From contig OY755174.1 in assembly GCA_963576735.1 (NCBI GenBank), positions 1,922,001 to 1,986,000 of the forward strand: DNA of 64,000 nucleotides, read 5' to 3'. The notes below the pieces were generated by a model. That model was not told the DNA's origin. It did not search any database and saw nothing but the letters and a program-made list of their open reading frames with translations. The stretch is from Bedellia somnulentella. Its lineage: Eukaryota > Arthropoda > Insecta > Lepidoptera > Bedelliidae. Position 1 is the stretch's first letter, and each line of letters opens with the position of its first letter. Made by a program: the position numbers and the translations under genes. Of the stretch, positions 60,113 to 64,000 are shown piece by piece.

Positions 60113-60821
60113 TAGATAATAAGATAATGTTGCGGTCGTAGACATCCAAAGAGCTGAGCATTATCACAGCTTGATTATAACACCACGATTATAAATATGG
60201 CATTAATATCCCCTCACGTTATTCACCCAGTTATCAGAACAATACTGTATTATTTCTATTACATAATTTCATTCAACTACAACAGTGAAAGCACATCCCA
60301 CAAAAAGTTATTGGCAAACCATATGAGACTACAAACATATTTATACAAATGGCATTATAAGATTTACATGCTATCAATAAACAGATGATATCTTACTCTG
60401 ATAAATTTTATTAATAACCTTATATATTAATTGATTATAAACTTACAAGTATTATAATTTACAACAGTCATCATTAGATTACACAGTTGATCTAACCACA
60501 GCATGGGACTTGAATTCAACCATAGTCCACACAGACATCTGCTTCGGTTTGAGTTAGCTAAAATGGTAACCAAAATTGATGGCTAAATTTTTATTGATTT
60601 GCACAACAAAATCTTTCATTTCAGGCCAGTCAGGTGTTTCAGCATGCAAAATGCTGTAACTTAATATTGTGAATGTACCTTTTTAATTCAAACCTGAGTT
60701 ATATAGGTTTGGGTTCAAACTGTTGAACTACTGGGATAGTTATGAGTATAAAAGTATGTGTGAAATGTCTTCAACATTAAAGAATCTTGGATTTTCATAA
60801 TGTTAACATATCAAGCATATA
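60113..60821. other. No recognisable feature; 3' flank of the Zeste-like gene
   Basis: Probably includes that gene's 3' UTR. Candidate poly(A) signals on the minus strand are ATTAAA near 60688 and AATAAA near 60410. Confidence 0.4.
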
Positions 60822-62134
60822 TTACTGCCCATTGATTGGGAGGTCTGCATTTGTAACTTTTAACCTTTGCTTTTTCAATGTGGAAAGTAATAACTCTTGA
60901 GTTTCTAAAGCAATAGGAAGTGGTAGTGTTCTTAATTGCATAGCCACATTCCTGGCAAAAAAATCAAACTCATCACCATACTCATTCTGATTAACAAATA
61001 TGGAGGCTTGGGATTCAGATGCATTCAATTCTATCTTGTGGTGTGGATTATTAATGCCATTTAGTTCCTCTTTTGTAGTAGTAGATGCAATGTCAGATAA
61101 TGGCATATTATACTCTTCATCTTCACCTCTGCCTTCATCTTCATTCTCTTCATATTCATTTTTAAGAATTTGGAGCATCCGAAGTTCAATTGGGCAGAAT
61201 TCATCAGCATTGCATATTAGTGGCCCCGAACCATCACTCTTTTGTCTCCATTTTATTTTCTTTCTTTTCAATTTTGCTTTTACATTACAAAGGTACTGAA
61301 AACAAAAAAAAACATGCTTAGTTTCTGGAAAAAGTAATTAATAAAAAAAAAGTAAAGCTTTATATTTACCACTTTTTGCAGACTGAATAAAGTAGTACAT
61401 AAATAGGATGTACAACTTTATTCATATCCATACATACATACATATACTCACGGCTATAAATCCCTAGAAGGGGTAGCCAGAGCTAAGGAATTAGAAATTC
61501 CTCAGCCACTTTTGGGAGTTACGTGGGGAAAAGATGGCAATATAAAGGTTGTTGGTGATGGGTCTCCAACCACATTGCCCAAAAATCCCTCAAAAGCCCC
61601 AATACCGTTAGTCGCCTTTTACGTACACCCACCGGAAGAAATGGGGTAGTGCTATTCTAAGCCGACACTACACAGCTATCTTTATTAGGAATACATAAAT
61701 GATACATAAATCAGTTTTGCATAAAAAAAGGTGGATAAAGAGTACTGTTTGCTGAGACTGACAAAAAAATACAATACTGCTCAAAACACACAAGCACATT
61801 ATGATAATTTAAGATTAATAAGGGTCAGTGTCATACCTTAGCCCAAGCCTTACGATCACGAGGAGGACCAAGTGCATTAAGCTTTGGAGTTATCTTCTTC
61901 CATTTCAAACGTACAGCATTCACATATTTGGGTGTCTTTTTATATCCTCGTACAACTTCAGGGTTTTCTTCGAAGAAATCACATAAGCAATCATGTTGGG
62001 CAGTAGCGACTCTTGGCTTTTTGTCTAAAATACACATATAATAGTTTAGGTTGCAAGTTTGCCTCAGTGGATGGATCAATAATTTTGAGAAGCGATTGAT
62101 AACCAATTAATTTACCTTCACATTCCTCAGACAT
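60822..62134 (-). CDS. Zeste/Apontic-like Myb/SANT DNA-binding protein (3 exons, 226 aa)
   Basis: Exons on the minus strand: 62134-62116, 62024-61837, 61295-60822; 681 nt join in frame from ATG to TAA. Residues about 15-80 fit the Myb/SANT-like domain found in Zeste-type insect regulators: CDFFEENPEVVRG, then KWKKITPKLNALGPPRDRKAW, then a basic LCNVKAKLKRKKIKW. The middle is acidic and low in complexity (NEYEENEDEGRGEDEEY). The C-terminus has a compact DFFARNVAMQLRTLPLP block followed by LLLSTLKKQRL, which looks like an oligomerisation or conserved tail. It is inferred to bind DNA in the nucleus; no target can be named. It is arranged head to head with the ZAD gene at 62791. The intron between exons 2 and 3 hosts a full family-A retroposon. 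Confidence 0.8.
61430..61676 (-). repeat. Family A retroposon, full length
   Basis: In intron 2 of the Zeste-like gene. CTTTATT flanks both sides. Confidence 0.9.
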
Positions 62135-62790
62135 TGTTTTCTTTTGTAGTATATAGAACTATGCCTATATCCATCTGTAAGTGGGCTGCAAAGTACAATA
62201 AGGTAAAATATGTATAAGATAAATATTATAATTCATAAATAAACTTTAATGAATACCAATACGTAAGTTTCAATAATTCATTCATTCGATTTAATGCAGT
62301 TTATGCAGTTGAATTGCAGTGCAGTGCAATGCAGTTTGTTTACCTTAAACCTAAATTTACACTCCTGGCATCGTAATTGTTTTACCGCTACAACTTTGCC
62401 AATGTCAAGGTGCCGTCTATTATGATGTCAAATGAATGAAGCAGGGTGCATGTGCAACAAAGGAACACTCATTTAATATGAAATGAAGAGGAAATGTTAG
62501 GCCATATACAGTTTCTGCGCAACTCACTATTAAATAGGTAGGTACTTTTACTTTAAAATAAAACAATAAATCTATTTTTAATTATATGCCACTGGCAAAG
62601 ATATTGTCATAAAAATGACATATGATTGCCTTGCCATACATCTACAAAAAATAATAATATTTATTTGTATTGTACTTTGGTATTGTATTGTATTGGTGCC
62701 TGGTGGTGTAATTTGTACGGTTGTATTGTATCGAGTTATCTTTATTCATTATGGGAATATATTATTAAACCAAGCATTTAAACAACAATA
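62135..62790. promoter_or_regulatory. Divergent intergenic region, Zeste-like / ZAD genes
   Basis: 656 bp between opposed start codons. It holds only short AT-rich and GCAGTG-rich repeats (around 62300-62340) and no recognisable mobile element. It presumably contains both promoters. Confidence 0.5.
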
Positions 62791-64000
62791 ATGGACATCA
62801 CAAATCAAATTTGCCGTGCATGCCTTTGCACGGGGAATAGCTTCACTTATTTTCTGTTACAAAATGTTCCTAGAGAACTATTTTGGTTTTGCACCTCTGT
62901 TGATGTAAGTGAATCTAAATTTATAAGTTTTTAATATATCTTAACACGATGTCAATAGTGTAGGCTTTGTAATATAAGTATCTTTGAGAAAGAAAAGTGG
63001 GATTAATTCTTATATACCACGTAATGCCTACGTCTATGAAACTGGCTGCATTCAGTCAGCTGGTCCTTATAACATAAACAAACTAATATTGATAAGTATT
63101 GTAATTTGCATTACTTTGAAATTGTCTTTATTTTTAGGTATAGTGTGGTGTTTTATGATGCCCTAGATTATATTATATATTTTTTATGTTTATGAGAAAA
63201 ATAACATGTTTTAGCAGTAATTCTCAAATGTTAAATGCTTATTATATTTAGAGCTAGACATAAAGTTGCTGCAATACTTATTGGTAATATCTCAATAATT
63301 TTAATACATCTTTTAAAACAATGTTTGCATTTGTTTGGTATTATTATTAATATGTCTAGAAAATAATTTAAAAATTATTACAGGTTGGCCAAACAGATGA
63401 CTTACCAAAGGCAATATGTAATTCCTGTTATGAACTCATTCAGAAGTTTGCTCAATTCAAAAGAACATGTATTTGTTCAAATGAAAAACTTATTAACATT
63501 AAAGTCAGTGCTATAAGCCACTCAAAGACTGAGAGTCAAAATGCACCAGTTAAAGCAGAATTACCAATTGATATCAAATTGGAACAAAAGGACTGTAATG
63601 ATTGTCATAGTGATGATTCCTCAAGCAGTGGTAAGTAAAACCAGTATATATTGGTCTTAGCAGTAAACATCTATTATCTGATTTTGATGAATTTATAATA
63701 TATATCAATGTAGCTGTGTTGTGTAGTGTCAGCCCAAAATAACACTACCCCATTTCTTCCTGTGGATGTTCATAAGGAGTTGATTTAGGTATTGGGGCTT
63801 TTTAAGGGTTTAAGGGCACTGCCATTGGAGAACCATCGCCAAAAACATTAACTTTACAATCTTTTCCCCCACTCAACATCTAAGAGGCTGAGGAATTTCT
63901 TATTGCAAAGGTCTGGCTACCTCTTATAGGGATTTGTAGCTGTGAGTATATAAAAGCCCCAATACTGACTAACAGTATTGGGGCTTTTATTAGCTGTGTA
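62791..64000 (+). CDS. ZAD-domain (zinc-finger associated domain) gene, 5' part, runs off the window
   Basis: Exon 1 is 62791-62904 (MDITNQICRACLC...), exon 2 is 63384-63630, and a GTAAGT donor follows. The two Cys pairs of the ZAD fold are visible: C8-x2-C11 in exon 1 and C50-x2-C53 in exon 2 (ICNSCYELIQKFAQF). ZADs are N-terminal dimerisation modules of arthropod C2H2 zinc-finger transcription factors. After the ZAD comes a polar linker (KAELPIDIKLEQKDC, then DDSSSS). The expected C2H2 fingers would be in exons beyond 64000 and cannot be confirmed. The ATG context AACAATAATGG is acceptable. Intron 2 contains a family-A retroposon at 63711-63953. Confidence 0.88.
63711..63953 (+). repeat. 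Family A retroposon, diverged
   Basis: GTGTAGTGTCAGCCC to GTAGCTGTGAGTATAT; in intron 2 of the ZAD gene. Confidence 0.8.

Overview
This window is nuclear DNA from an insect, almost certainly a lepidopteran (moth or butterfly). It is AT-rich, has many short exons with GT-AG introns, carries a metazoan ribosomal protein gene and a ZAD gene (an insect-expanded class), and is crowded with LINE, SINE, mariner and MITE families of the kind found in Lepidoptera. The species cannot be fixed from the sequence alone.

Five genes are supported. (1) An acyl-CoA oxidase (ACOX) on the minus strand, 24173 to 9852, with 13 exons and 677 aa. (2) Ribosomal protein L19 on the minus strand, 32739 to 27889, with 5 exons and 201 aa. 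(3) A second ACOX on the plus strand, 33429 to 58708, with 13 exons and 667 aa. (4) A Zeste/Apontic-like Myb/SANT protein on the minus strand, 62134 to 60822, with 3 exons and 226 aa. (5) The start of a ZAD zinc-finger gene on the plus strand, from 62791 off the right edge. The two ACOX genes are paralogues: every intron has the same phase and 10 of 13 exons have the same length. They point away from each other with RpL19 between them. Both splice into one open frame and keep the catalytic Glu in CTYEGEN. Their likely role is the first, H2O2-producing step of peroxisomal beta-oxidation.

Layout: 1-9.8 kb is gene-free repeat-rich DNA with a 5'-truncated LINE (4.84-7.86 kb). 9.85-24.2 kb is ACOX-A. 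24.2-27.8 kb is repeats, MITEs and hairpins. 27.9-32.7 kb is RpL19. 32.74-33.43 kb is a divergent promoter. 33.4-58.7 kb is ACOX-B, swollen by insertions that include a mariner, a LINE and a Helitron-like piece. 58.7-60.8 kb is intergenic. 60.8-64 kb holds the divergent Zeste-like/ZAD pair.

The most notable signals are these. An abundant ~245-bp retroposon (family A) has 8-13 nt target-site duplications and a 3' tail shared with an RTE-like LINE present in the same window. An RTE insertion has exactly duplicated the splice donor of ACOX-B exon 11. ACOX exons have been partly duplicated inside introns (exon 3 in ACOX-A, exon 8 twice in ACOX-B). Several TIR elements are precisely delimited. All calls come from reading the sequence by eye; no alignment or database search was run.
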